Below, one piece after another: positions 34,057 to 45,399 of a DNA stretch of 64,000 bases (position 1 is the first letter of the stretch; the number at the start of each line of letters is the position of its first letter). The notes beneath the pieces are model-generated. The model saw only the letters and a program-made list of their open reading frames with translations, had not been told where the DNA came from and made no database searches. This stretch comes from Macrothele yani (lineage: Eukaryota > Arthropoda > Arachnida > Araneae > Macrothelidae). The DNA lies in assembly GCA_039090855.1 (NCBI GenBank), contig CM077024.1, positions 63,821,594 to 63,885,593 of the forward strand, written 5' to 3'. The position numbers and the translations under genes are program-made.

Positions 34057-34995
34057 GGTTTAGACAGTTTAAAGCAGGTGATTTTTATGTTAGCGAATGA
34101 GAACATAGCGGCGCCCACAGAAGCTTGCACATGAGGAACTGCAAGCACTGTGGATGAAGATTCATCTCAAACGCAAAAAGAACTAGCTGAACAACTGGGG
34201 GTAACTCAACAAACCATTTCCAATCGATTATGTGCAATAGGAAAGATTCAGAAGGAAAGAAAATGGGTGCCACATAACTTGAGTCAGAGGAACAAGGATG
34301 AGTGTGACATGAAGTGTTTGAATCTGTTGAATAAACAACACAGAAAGTCTTTCCTGTGGAAAATCATTACGGGTGATGAAAAGTGGATATGGTACAACAA
34401 TCCCAAACGCAAAAAACACTGGGTAGACCCCGGTGAAGCAACGACTTCGACATTGAAATGCAATACTCACTCCAAGAAAGTTCTGCTGTGCATCTGGTGG
34501 GATATGAAGGGTGTGCTCTGTTATGAACTATTGGAACAGAGTCAAACTGTTACGACTGATCGCTACAAGCAACAATTGAAATCGGAAATCTGTCAGAAAC
34601 GTCCATTCACAGGTGAAAAATTGCGTCCTGTGAAATTACTACATGTCGAGAAATCGGTCATGGAAATGTTATTGACGCTTGGCTGGGAAGTTTTGGAGCA
34701 CTTGAAGTATAGTCCCAACATAGCCAATTCAGACTACCATTTGTTCCAATAGATGCAACATGGTTTGTCTGCTGTACAGTTCCGGACATGTGACAAAGTG
34801 CAAAAATGGGTTGACGACTATCGCGTTACGCGATGAAGTTCTTCATGGCTGGAATTTGTCAATTGCCTGACCAACTGACCAATGGTGGAAGGCGATGACG
34901 GCGCATATTTTGATTCGTTCAAGTATAGTTGCTTTCTCTCAAATTACATTTTGCGTTGTTTTAAAATGCTTTAAAACTGATTTGTACACCTAATA

Positions 34996-36646
34996 ATAAT
35001 AAATGAATAAATGGGGGGGGGGTGCAGGTCTATAAATCCTCATACCTTAATTAAAGACATTAACTGCTGAAATAAAAGAGGGCAGTTCAATTCATTTTCC
35101 TCATGCACTTAACTCCCAATAATTTTTCACAACAAAATTTTTGCACTTCCAGTGTCATTAACGACTGATGCTTTGATAAAAATGAAACAAAAAACACTTT
35201 AGTCAAACCCCTGATACATTGGACAATTACAGTAATGCTTTGATGCCTATGGATCAACAAATGGGACACAAAGCTAACCATTTTGAATTTCTTATGCTGC
35301 ATCAATGGAAAACCATAAGTGCTAACTCTAACAAAAAAAAAAAAAAAAAAAAAAAAGTCTATAAACACATCACCATATAAACATACATATATATTGTAGC
35401 AACACAGCAGCACCACATTACGAACAATGGCATGTTTTAAAACCCAGGAGAAAAAAGTTATCACATAACTCTTACATACCCCCACAATTTTACACCATAT
35501 TTTATATTAAACAGTTGGCAAAATTGTATGTGTATATTCACGAGGTAAAAAAGCTCACCAAGATGTAACAAGTTTGGATCTCCACAGGAATTCTTGTTTC
35601 TGTTCACATGACTACCATCGTTTAAGATTTCATTAACAACCTACACTAACTTTTCTAATGGAAGATATTCTGTTTATAACACATGACATGAAGAAAACCT
35701 TAATCTAACCTTTTCACTGTTTACTTTTGGCAGTACATGATGCCCCACAACAACTGAAAGTATGGCTGTTGAAAAGTGGAACATGCATGTAATTATTGTG
35801 GTTGATTCATCAACCTGTTTACAAAATTATGATTTTCACAAGTCAAGTTTCTTAAATAATAATAAAAAACTATTCAGAATATTAAAACTTGTTTTGTACG
35901 TTGTAAAACTGTATCCTACTGAAAAATGCATAAAAGGCTGCTCTGGTAAAAATTATCACTGTGGCTATTCAGCGTGGCAGGATATAAAAATGTAGTATGC
36001 AACAAAACATAAAGACAGAAAATTTGGTATCCTTTGGCTTCCTTCGAGAGCAACAGCAATTCTCACACACTGCACATAACTTGCACTTTATGTGATCATA
36101 AATTGAACCCTCAGACAATTGATAATTAACTATATCATAAGAGTACAGATGACTTTCCAAAGATAAACACTTTTTTGTAATGCCAATGGAAAATTCTATT
36201 TCCCTTTTTATTATTAAAATAATATTGTGCACTAACATCACATCCATAATTTTTTCTCCATTTGCTTTAATTTCAAAAGAAGCTGTAATTTTCCTTAAGA
36301 TGTTGGCCATTTTTGTATGCACTTCATTCAGGAACAAACCTTTAATTCAAAGTCAATAGAACGACAGATCTTGACATTCTCAGGAAAAATATGCCTTGTT
36401 GCTAGCACATGAGACAAATAAGCTTGTGATTATTACCATGGACATTAAAAAGACACCTATTGTCTAATGCTCACTCACAAAGGAGACATTTATCAGTGGA
36501 AGGAAATCTAAAATGCTGGTTCAAAACCTTTATCCATTTGATGAGGAAAAAAAAAAAGATTAAAAAAACCTTCATTAATAGTCTGCTTTGTCAAAACTTA
36601 CATAAATATTTTGCTTAACATAAAAAAAAAAAAAAAAAAAACATAC
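34996..36646. other. Intron sequence, no gene recognised
   Basis: AT-rich. A minus-strand open stretch (about 35969-36337, Cys-rich near its end) resembles no family I know. A-runs near 35334-35356 and 36622-36640; the latter directly follows the splice donor of the host exon. Confidence 0.4.
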
Positions 36647-36796
36647 CGACAGTCATTGTTCCATCACCACCACCTCCAATATCTGCCTTTTCTGCTGTGC
36701 TATTCGTCCACGTATCTATTGACTCTGGGAAGCCATCATTTTGCAAACCTCTGTTTTGGAAAGTTCGACTTCTACCACCTCTTCCTCTACTACGGC
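36647..36796 (-). CDS. UBAP2L-like: UBAP2/UBAP2L/lingerer-like gene, RGG exon
   Basis: A 150-nt minus-strand exon with acceptor TTTACCACATAG and donor GTCG|GTATGT. With the single C from the exon at 59346-59432 it reads RRSRGRGGRSRTFQNRGLQN, then DGFPESIDTWTNSTAEKADI, then a Gly run and TMTV, leaving one G for the next exon. The order RGG-rich tract, a TFxN..DTW segment, then the Trp/acidic segment matches UBAP2L; Arg-Gly tracts in this family bind RNA and are methylation targets. Confidence 0.85.
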
Positions 36797-37672
36797 CTAT
36801 GTGGTAAATATTACATATTATTCCACCCAGGTGAATATCAAGCATAAATATTATGCAGACTCTTAACCACAAAAAATATTTAAGGTGTAAAGTACAAAAA
36901 AAGTTATATATAAATGGAACACAAACAATGTCACACAGATTAATAATAAACCAGAATTTCAATGTACCCATTTATAACCTTATTTTTTACAAAAAAATAT
37001 GACAATAAAGATTACATTTAAATAGAACTGATTTAAAAACAATTTCCCATAAAAACACTGCACTTTTTTTTAAATTATGAGTTAAATAAACAAAGATTAC
37101 CTCTAAATAGAACTAATTTAAAAACACTTCCCATACATATACTGCTCTGCATCAGGGGAATATATTTATTTACAGCAAGCACAGCACACATACTCTGTTG
37201 GTAATAAAATTGAATACTAGCTCTGATGTAGAAAATATTGAAATAATTTATAAACATTTAAGTTTATGTACTTAGTCACAATTTTTTTGCACTGACAGCT
37301 AAATACAGATCGGAATAACAAATACAACACTACTATTGTCACTGTTCTGAATAAATGTCATGACAGCTATCTAGTTTCCTTAATGGTCACAAGTGTCCTG
37401 ATTAGGGGTGAATAAATTACTAGTGTTAGAGAAGCAATCTGAAAGACACTACATTATGAAACTAGTTTTCAAAAAACCAAGCACCAAATACCACAATCTT
37501 TGTTAGAAATGATTTACTGCAAAGTTGCCGACAATGAAGCTACTTTTGACAAAACTTGTACTTTCAGATATTTTACCTCAGAAACATGACTTGTATGACA
37601 AAATGGTAAATTACTATCATAACAAAATGAAGCATCTGCATAAAGACCCTTATCAATGAGCAAAACTGGGTG
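36797..37672. other. Intron sequence, no gene seen
   Basis: AT-rich sequence with no recognisable element or coding signal. A short direct repeat links 37010-37050 and 37085-37135 (TACATTTAAATAGAACTGATTTAAAAAC versus ACCTCTAAATAGAACTAATTTAAAAAC). Confidence 0.45.
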
Positions 37673-38567
37673 CAGACCTGCCAATTTTTAAGAATTGAAA
37701 TCCATAAAAAATTCTGTGAATGTTTCATTGATATGTTCGATGACTAATGTATCGGAGTATTGATTAAATGTATAGAACATGACAATTAAAAAGCTGATTT
37801 ATTATGCAACTGATCTGTCGATTGTTTTTTCTAGGTATAATGACCACTGTGAGCAACTCTATTGGCTATAAGCAGTCGCAGTCCTTAATTTAGGGTCATT
37901 GGTTCCAGGGAAGGGAGAAAGCCAGTGCGGTAAGACAAACACAACACCCATTCCTCACCGGGATTCAAACCCGGACCCTCTTGGATGAATGATTAGAAGC
38001 AAACGCTTAGACCACTGCACCAACAGGGCAGCCAACTCGATTTCATGTGTCATAATAAAGATATTTGGTGCTATTTAATGCTTACAATGATTAAAATGTA
38101 ATTAGTAAATAATTATCTCCTTTTAGCACACTACCATTAGGATACATATAAAGATAAAAATTTCATTTTAAACAGAAATTATTGATATATTGCAGAAACT
38201 TTTTCCTTTAACTTAAAAGTCTGGACCTTAAATTTTTATGTCAGCATGTTAGAATACCTTTTAAAAAACAATTTTTTAAAGTCCTATGTGATGCTGATAT
38301 TTTCCTATTTTGTAGTTATTGCTATTTTACTGAGTCTTTATCGCTAGGCAGCCAGCAGAGAGGGTTTGGGGATGAGGAAGTGGGTGAAAATATGATCAGG
38401 TAAGCCAGAGTATACAGTTGTGGAGGTCCTTGGAAACTCATTTTCCTACCCTCAATATTGCACTAAATGAAACTGAAATCTGCAAAATATGTGGCACTTA
38501 AAATAACTGTAAATCAAATCGAATTTCCGTAAATTTTACGGGTAAACCATAAAACATGGCAGGTACG
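37673..38567. mobile_element. MITE-like element E with CAGACCTGCCAA end and nested SINE
   Basis: The left end is CAGACCTGCCAATTTTT; the right end, reverse complemented, is CGTACCTGCCATG. A CCGTAAATTTTACGG palindrome lies at 38527-38541. Flanks TGGGTG (37667-37672) and TGGGTA (38568-38573) agree at 5 of 6 positions, consistent with an old 6-bp duplication. It carries a SINE at 37823-38033 and no coding sequence. Confidence 0.72.
37823..38033 (-). mobile_element. tRNA-derived SINE, copy 2 (diverged)
   Basis: Same head and body as the copy at 20821-21049, but with several changes in both promoter boxes (box B now GGTTTGAATCC) and a short tail. Clearly older. Inserted in element E. Confidence 0.87.
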
Positions 38568-38573
38568 TGGGTA

Positions 38574-39500
38574 AATTGGAAAATGGTTGCATTCCAGCAT
38601 TCAAATCCTTTGGTGGTCCCACTGGTTCAAGACTACAAAAATCAAAACAATAATATGGTCCGGTGGACCAGTAACATTTTTCAGCTAACATAATTTATTT
38701 CAGAAAAATCTGCACCACTTCTTTTCCTTCCCTCCAAAGGGAAGTTGCAAAGTATTTTTTGTTTATGATAGATACTGAAAAACTTATTAGTCGTAACTGT
38801 TTTGTCCACAGTCCACTGGACGAAAATGGCATAGACTGTGTACTTAAGGGGGATCCCTAAATATGTTGAAAGTGGGCAGCTCAGGCAAGTGCAAAAACCT
38901 ACAGATTCAGCAGCCAACCAATCATGTAGCCGTTAAGAATACCCGACGCACTGTGGGAAGATTAGGAGGAAATTTATTTTAATTTGATTGACATTAAATG
39001 TCTGTAATTACTGTTTCACACGTTATGCAAGTTCAGCAATCGGGAGAATGTTAAATGATGTTAACATACGAGTAGTATTGGCAATTGAAATCAAGAAAAA
39101 TAATAAGTATCTGTACTTACAAAATTCGTAGTGGCTGTCGGGGCTTCATATGTACGCCTTCAAAGAATGTGAACTTTTTTCAATTGTGAAGTTTAGATTA
39201 AAAATCATGATATTGTAAAATCTGCACCAGATAAAATTGAACAAGATGAATTTTTACAATGCAGGTAAAAAAATTTCCTTAACAGCAACGAAATATGAAA
39301 CTGAATTAAAACCTTGTTCTATTTTTTTTAAACAAACTATAATCCCGAAGAGGAAATAATCTTGACTGCGAAGCACCTCGATAAGAACAAAATATGAAGA
39401 CGAATTATAATTTTGCTGAAATTTTAAAAACGAACAGTCTTCAAAAAGAAATAATCATCCTGATTGCAAAGCATCCAAAAAATAAATCTCTCGACTGCGA
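38574..39500. other. No gene seen; short repeats at 39350-39500
   Basis: Three spaced copies of a line like CGACTGCGAAGCACC (about 39362, 39457 and 39490) lie next to the 3' end of the PLE copy. Nothing else recognised. Confidence 0.45.
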
Positions 39501-39779
39501 AGCACCAAACTAGTTTCTGCTAACACTCATAGCCATCAGTAGTAGGTGCACGGACATTGGAATTACCGCACTCACTCGCTCAGGTATGCTGCTTAACCCT
39601 AATGTATGTTCAGCCCTGTCATATAGATATTTGCGCATCATGATTTGGGTTCTACTGCGCACATCAATGGTGTCGCCATCTGTAGTTAAACAAAAATAAA
39701 CAAGTAGCATTTATGGAGTAGAAATATGCACCTGTATTTTTAAATAACATTTGATGCTACTTGTTTTTTTGTTAATGTT

Positions 39780-40740
39780 TTTCTTCCTGAAATATTTTCT
39801 CTCCTGTTCAATAAGGTACCTCCATGCAAACTGAAGCTCTACTGGACTATTAACGTTACAGTTGTATCTTTTGGTTTTCTAAATGATTACAGCCTCGGAG
39901 GTTAGAATCTGGGCATGTGATCTATGCGATGTTAGAATTTTCGTGTTAGTCCAATCAGGAGTTACATGATTTTTGATACAATGTTGTATTAATGAAGTTT
40001 TTTCATTTTTTCTTGTCCAATTCGTAATATGTTAATTTAATCTAGTCAAAAATCTATGCGTACTTCCGATATATACACTGTCTTTTTGGTTATCATCCTT
40101 AACTGTTGGAATGACATACATGCCAGATTTATTTAGAACTGATCTATTATTAGTAGTAGTAAGTATACTTCCATTGTCAATAACTGTTTCTGCAATGTTA
40201 ATATTGTGGTTGTAACATTCTTTTTTTAAAATAGTACTAATAGGAGGTAAGTATGGAAATTTTCCATAATATTGCTGTATTTCTTTTTCAATATTACTTT
40301 CGGAACGATGTATACTGGCCGTAATGTTGTTATATAAAGATTTGACTAATCCTTTATTATATCCAAATTCTTCAGCAGTTTTTTCAATCCATTTTAGCTC
40401 TTTGATTTCTGATTCTTTATTGGATGAGTGTGTCATGGCTCTTTTAATATAAAAGTGGAACGCTGCAGTCTTATATTTCCAAGGGTGTGTAGAATCCTTT
40501 GGGATAATTGGCTGTACATATGACTACTTCCGGTAGGCTGAATATTCAATAATTCCGTTATCCTTGTGTATAGAGATATCAAAGAAGTTTAGCTGGCCAT
40601 TAACTTCAATTTCTTTACTTACCTGTATTGATTGATAACAACTGTTAAATTTATTAATGAAGTTATCCATGATATTTTACTATTTTGGAGAGCTGCCAAA
40701 ATAGTAAAATATCATCGACGTATCGGAGATATACATATGG
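39780..40740 (-). pseudogene. PLE reverse transcriptase / GIY-YIG fragment
   Basis: From high coordinates: YLRYVDDILLFWQLSK (intact YxDD, near 40730-40690), a shift, MDNFINKFNSCYQSIQVSKE, NGQLNFFDISIHKDNG, STHPWKYKTAAFHFYIKRAM, then an uninterrupted 134-residue stretch with KELKWIEKTAEEFGYNKGLV and the GIY-YIG start GMYVIPTVKDDNQKDSVYIG, STHRFLTRLN, a stop, and further C-terminal sequence in a shifted frame. Unlike the first PLE the catalytic Asp pair is kept, but the N-terminal half is missing. Confidence 0.85.
40669..40715. other. 20-bp perfect inverted repeat at the PLE YVDD codons
   Basis: ATGATATTTTACTATTTTGG at 40669-40688 is repeated inverted at 40696-40715, with 7 bases between. The right arm is the PLE's own coding sequence for DDILLFW; the left arm is an extra inverted copy that breaks the frame. 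Likely a template-switch or snap-back event. Confidence 0.9.
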
Positions 40741-40929
40741 TAAGTATATATAAATTAATATTTATCCCTTACCTTAATCAACCTTGAAGGGAAGTTAAAT
40801 TAATAATACATTGTGCACATTAAATGCTAATATTTATGCCATCTGCAGACCAGTGAAGTCCTTTCTGAAATTCCACCATAGTGTTTCATTGTACAATTGA
40901 ACCACTACATAAGCAATTTCACACAAATA

Positions 40930-41264
40930 TTAAATTCTTTTTCAAACAGTAGTCCTCAGAAGCTTGATTTGAACCAACTCGACTGATCAGAGCTGTCCTT
41001 CTCAACAATACAAAATGACCCCTGCCGTCCCTCCCCACAACTTTCCATATCTTTCATTATGACACCCCTCGTCAACGCTCTGTACAACTCCTGACCTGAG
41101 GAAAATTTTTTCGAGGGAGTTCCTTTTCCAATTATATGCCTCTTCTGCACAATTATGTTGCGGATTATTTTAAAAATCAAAGGGCCATAAAAAACTTTTT
41201 TTTTAAATCGGTGTATTATCCGCTAGGCGTATAAATCCGCGGATTATATGACGAAAATTACAGT
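40930..41264. mobile_element. Pogo-like MITE, truncated copy
   Basis: The region from about 40990 to 41262 aligns with 8690-8978 (CAATACAAA, CCTCCCYACRACTTTC, GAGGAAATTTTTTCGAGGGAGTT, CCGCGGATTATATGACGAAAATTACAG) and ends at TA. The left half of the other copy is missing. Confidence 0.7.
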
Positions 41265-41646
41265 ATATGTATGTTTCTTCAACAAATCCTTCACTTTATT
41301 TAGTTTTCACTTACATCTGTTGCAAAAATAAATCTTGATTTCAAATAAACAATGACAGTAATTCATGAATGTTTTCTAAATTTCTGCATGCCACCTCGAG
41401 CTGCACAGCATAATGGGGTGATTTTGTGAGGTCAAATCAAAATTTCTGAAAACAGCGAGAAAAAAAGTAACCTGTGTGCCGAGTTCATTTAGTGAACAAA
41501 CTGATTATCTTGAACGGTATGTATTACTTATAAAACACTTTTCCATAAATATTCTTACTTACATATTCCGTGGAGAAATAAATTGATCTGAAATAAGTAA
41601 GCAATCATGAATTTTAAATCAAACAGCTTAAAAAAAATTCTTGTTT

Positions 41647-41873
41647 TTTTTTGTTTTTTTTTTTTGATTGGAGGTTTAACGACCACCGTGAGCAACTCAA
41701 TGGGCTATAAGCAGTCGCCCGTCCCTAATTTAGGGTCACTGGTTCCAGGGAAGGGAGAGAACCAGTGCCGTAAGACAAACACAACATCCATGCCTCACCG
41801 GGATTCGAACCCGGACCCCGTTCGGACGAATGATCAGAGACCATCGCTTAGACCACTGCGCCACCGGGGCGGC
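41647..41873 (-). mobile_element. tRNA-derived SINE, copy 3 (young)
   Basis: Box A and box B are intact, the body is almost identical to the copy at 20821, and the T-run (A-tail) is at 41645-41665. It is flanked by an exact 12-bp duplication AAATTCTTGTTT (41635-41646 and 41874-41885). The youngest-looking of the three. Confidence 0.93.
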
Positions 41874-41885
41874 AAATTCTTGTTT

Positions 41886-42855
41886 GCATTTTTCTCTTAC
41901 ACAGAATAAAATCTAAAAACAACTAACCTGTTTTATAAAAGTATAGGTTGATGAATGCTAAAAGTTCATCCTTTTTGGAGAAAACACAATTTTTTCTGTT
42001 TTTCCCCTCCTACATACATCAGCACAACCAGACTTCCTAAATTCTGCAAACTCTACAAATGTTTTAATGTTTACAATGTTCTTTGTTTTTTCTTTTTTTT
42101 TTTGTAGTCGCACAGTTTTTAACACTACTTTGCATATCGTTCTTGTAATTGTCCTAACTATTTACCATATTTTGAACCAGTTTTACTCACTCTGTATTAT
42201 TGTTCATCGCGCGAGTGATCGACAAATATTTGTCGATAAGGGCATTAATTTTATATTAAGAGATTAAAATTTTGGATTTTTTTTTTACTTTTACAAACTG
42301 GTTTATCTTGAAAAAAACTATAAATTCCTTTACTTTAAATTAAAAGTAAAGAATGATATTAACAGATACAAAATATACAGACTTCTCATTTTCCCCAGAA
42401 TGTCCGGGCTTCATCGGCAAAAAAATCCAGAATTCCAGATAAAATCTGGACCACAATCACCCGTGAGTATATAATAACTACTAGTAGTTATGTTAAAAAT
42501 AATACTGCCCGCACTGGTTGAGCTACTGCTGACAAGTGTGTAAATAACGCTTTCCTTTATTGCAATTTTATAATGATTTAGTGTATCAGTAATCTCGAAC
42601 TTTTACAACACAGTTTTAAGTCAGAATACTAATAATAAATATGGAAGTAAAAATCTACACTACTCATGCCTGAAACAAACAGCTTTACCTAGACGGAATG
42701 GATGGAATGACAGTACAGTGTTCTGCATATGGAGCCAAAACACAGACAAATGATTAGCATATCAAGCTAGCTAATAGGTGTGTACTATAATATCCAATAA
42801 TGTGTCTGCAACTCTGCTGAAGTACAAATTTAAGGGCTATAAGGATGAGTAAATG
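41886..42855. other. No gene seen; 20-bp palindrome at 42218-42237
   Basis: AT-rich intron-like DNA. ATCGACAAATATTTGTCGAT (42218-42237) is a perfect palindrome. No coding signal recognised. Confidence 0.5.
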
Positions 42856-42861
42856 TTCATG

Positions 42862-44622
42862 CAGACTTGCCAACCTTAAGAGAGAAAAATCCTGCAAGCT
42901 TATTGTCGTATGTTTGAGATATCAATGGACATAATTTGAAGCACTGTTACGTTAAGGTACATAAAAAATGTAAAACAATTTCTGTTAACAAATATTTAAA
43001 AAAAATATGTTAAGTTATGCATCGATCTGGAGGATAACTCAAATTAAGACAGAAAAGGAGAAATTCCTCGAAGCCGTCGGACTGTCATGCCTAAAGCGAA
43101 TTTTTTTTGCCGTCGAATTTCCGATTTCGGAAATTTTTCCTCCATTTTTAAACTGAAATACAAATATTTATGGAGTAAAATGATATATAACAATACTGGA
43201 CAAAGGCATCATCACAAGAAAAAAATTATTGATTACGGAGAAAACCTTTATTTCGTTTACTTCTGTTTCTGTACCGTCCCGACGCGCATTTTTAGGAATT
43301 GGTAAAATTATTCGATGCGTAGTTTTACGCCCGAGAAAAAAAGTTCCCGACGCATATTTTTACGCATCGAGAAAAATTCCCGATCCGTATTTTTACGCGT
43401 TGGTAAAATTTCGATGCATACTAAATGCGCAATTACGCATTTTGGCGAACTCTGGTCGGCACATCACTTGAGCACACTCCCGCGGAGAGAGAGAGCTACC
43501 GCACGATGTCACAAAGCCAGCGAGTCAAAGATGACATCATCGCGTGACACAGCGCTAGTAAGGTCTGTTAGAAAATCTAAGTTGATGGTTGTAGGGGGTT
43601 GAAATATTTCGATTGAGCAATCTAAATATTAAAAAAATCTGTTAAAAGAGACCTCTATCCGTAAATCAGTAAAATTAAGCAGAAATCCGTTAATTTTACG
43701 CGTAATCCGTAAAAGTTGGCAAGTATGCAAGTCTATTTTTGAAGATTTCCCCATTTCGGCAACAACGCACGATGTTTTTGTCCTGTCACACATGCATATG
43801 TTTTTGAAATGCTACTATCTGGGAACATTTTCTTAAAAAGCACACTTGCATGGTCAGCACAGCTTAAAAGTAAGTTATGTTACACGAGGAATGAAGTACT
43901 ATCTCGAGCAAAATTTAATGTTTTGTTATTTTCCACGCACTTAGAATTGGCCACGTGTTTTTGCGTAAGAATGTGATTAACGATATCTCCTTTGCCCTTG
44001 TGGACAACGAAAAAGTGACACCTACAAATAGAGCAAAAGGCAAATCGTTGGTGGTTCCTTGATTCGATTATACACGGATAATCTGTTGTATACTTCTTAA
44101 AAACAGACTGATATTTTCTACAAGCCATCGCTTGATTAAACGCGTGCACAAAAAATTCTCAGAAATTCCTGTTAAAACAGATGAAGTACATGAAACAAAC
44201 CAAAACACTACCGTGCGTTTACGATAGAAATCTGCGTCAGTACGTACGGTGCGCGCCAAGGCCAAGCCCACTCCTACTCCGTGCGTGCAGCGCCAGAGAT
44301 CATTACCGGACAGAAGAGTAAACATCGCTGCCAACGGCATAGCAAAACTGCTGGCTGCTGACTCAGAAGGGAAAGGTCGCTTCTCCGCTAATGAACCAAT
44401 GCCTCGGAGAACTTCGAACTTTTCCCCGCGTTACTTTTTACGCTACGGTAATCAACGAAGTTCTCCGATGCCTTGGAGAACTTCGAGCTTTTCTCATTTC
44501 TTTTTAATTTACGTTACGGAAATTATGATGGAATCCGGCAATATTATTTTCTAATCCGGAATTCCGGAAAGTGTCATAAAATCCGGCATTACCGGCCTAA
44601 ACCCGGAGAGTTGGCACGTCTG
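42862..44622 (-). mobile_element. Element F: CAGACTTGCCAAC ends, 6-bp TSD TTCATG
   Basis: The left end is CAGACTTGCCAACCTTAAG; the right end, reverse complemented, is CAGACGTGCCAACTCTCC. It is flanked by TTCATG (42856-42861 and 44623-44628). It contains the dispersed module (43030-43420), an internal GTTGGCAAGTATG end-like sequence (43715-43727) suggesting a fused or nested second element, and a zinc-finger fragment. Confidence 0.87.
43880..44149 (-). pseudogene. BED-like zinc-finger N-terminus of a hAT transposase
   Basis: An open frame of 89 codons on the minus strand: MHAFNQAMACRKYQSVFKKY, RFAFCSICRCHFFVVHKGKG, DIVNHILTQKHVANSKCVEN. The C-x2-C...H-x-G-x-G-x-x-D-I...H-x5-H layout equals that in element B (14490-14884), but the frame is cleaner. 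No catalytic part follows before the module. Confidence 0.7.
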
Positions 44623-44628
44623 TTCATG

Positions 44629-45040
44629 GCAAAAAAAAAAAAAAAAAAAAAATAGTAAGAAAATTACTCACAGAGTATGTTTTAACATGCACAAGGATGT
44701 TATACACTTGTAACACTGATGAAATATGAAACGTTTAGAACAGTGAGTTGTTGGAAGCTGGATGGCAAACATTCAAATCACAATTCAAGAGGATTCAGAC
44801 GACCAGACAATTGGGTACTGTTGAAAACAGTGGGTATATGAAGGTGTCCTCAAACCTTTGATCGCATTGGGAAAATATTCATGTAGCAGAATTATTTATA
44901 ATTGGTTTTGACAATTAGACACCAATATCCCAACACTGTAACACCACCCAATTTTGGATACAGAGACAGTGTATGCTTGTCTACAAATGCAATAAAGACA
45001 AAGGCAAAACAAAATTCAAACTGCAGCTGAGAGCATTATA
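44629..45040. other. A-run and short unassigned spacer
   Basis: An A-run at about 44632-44652, then intron-like sequence. No gene seen. Confidence 0.5.
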
Positions 45041-45399
45041 CAAAACCCATAGATGCCAACCTCTAAAAGTAGTTTTCAGTAACCAACATGTTCATTTTTC
45101 AGTAATTTTCAGTAACAATTTTTTTTTTCAGTAATTTTCAGTAATCCAGTTTACAGCGGCAAATTTGGGTATTTAACACTGCAACAAACTTTAATCTGTC
45201 AGAACTAATAATAATAATAATAAAATAAAAAATAATTTCCTAGTGGGAAAATTTAAAATACTGTCTACCACAAAAATATAATAAATTACCTCCAGACATG
45301 AAGAAAAATTATTCCTTGGAATGTTGGCCAAATTATTATGATAAACTGGCTGTAGTTGCCATTTTGGCTTTCCTTAGTTCAATTTGCGAAAACTTCTTC

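Larger units (their letters stand above)
30970..34860 (+). pseudogene. Mariner (DD34D) transposase, interrupted
   Basis: First piece (to 31081): VTNFIKEKVLQKHVH, ..KARASF; across the insertion the target reads TTTTGGTTTAGACAGTTTAAAG, i.e. FWFRQFKAGDF. Second piece: SQTQKELAEQLGVTQQTISN (second helix-turn-helix), NLLNKQHRKSFLWKIITGDE (Asp 1 in TGDEKW), HSKKVLLCIWWDMKGVLCYE, then LLHVEKSV where LLHDNAR is expected (Asp 2 lost), and YSPNIANSDYHLFQ (Asp 3 present). A stop follows at about 34750. Inactive. Confidence 0.88.
30769..34993 (+). mobile_element. Mariner element, split by a 3-kb insertion
   Basis: The ends TTAGGTATACATATAAGTTT and (reverse complement of the right end) TTAGGTGTACAAATCAGTTT lie between TA dinucleotides (30767-30768, 34994-34995). 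Without the insertion at 31082-34056 the element is about 1.25 kb, the normal mariner size. The transposase reads across the insertion in frame. Confidence 0.9.
39500..40745 (-). mobile_element. Second, 5'-truncated Penelope-like element
   Basis: Minus-strand remnants of a PLE of a different subfamily from the one at 1134. The RT catalytic box and GIY-YIG domain are visible and the 5' side ends abruptly near 40745. Some of the 3' region (to about 39500, ..TTDGDTIDVRSRTQIMMRKY..) has an open frame of unknown meaning. Target duplication was not found. Confidence 0.8.

Noticed and set aside
35969..36337. 122-codon open frame on the minus strand with a Cys cluster
   Set aside because: No family resemblance, no splice or start context, typical of AT-rich intron DNA.
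41800..41870. tRNA gene candidate (box A/box B)
   Set aside because: It is the tRNA-like head of a SINE: body, tail and target duplication are present and the cloverleaf is not complete.
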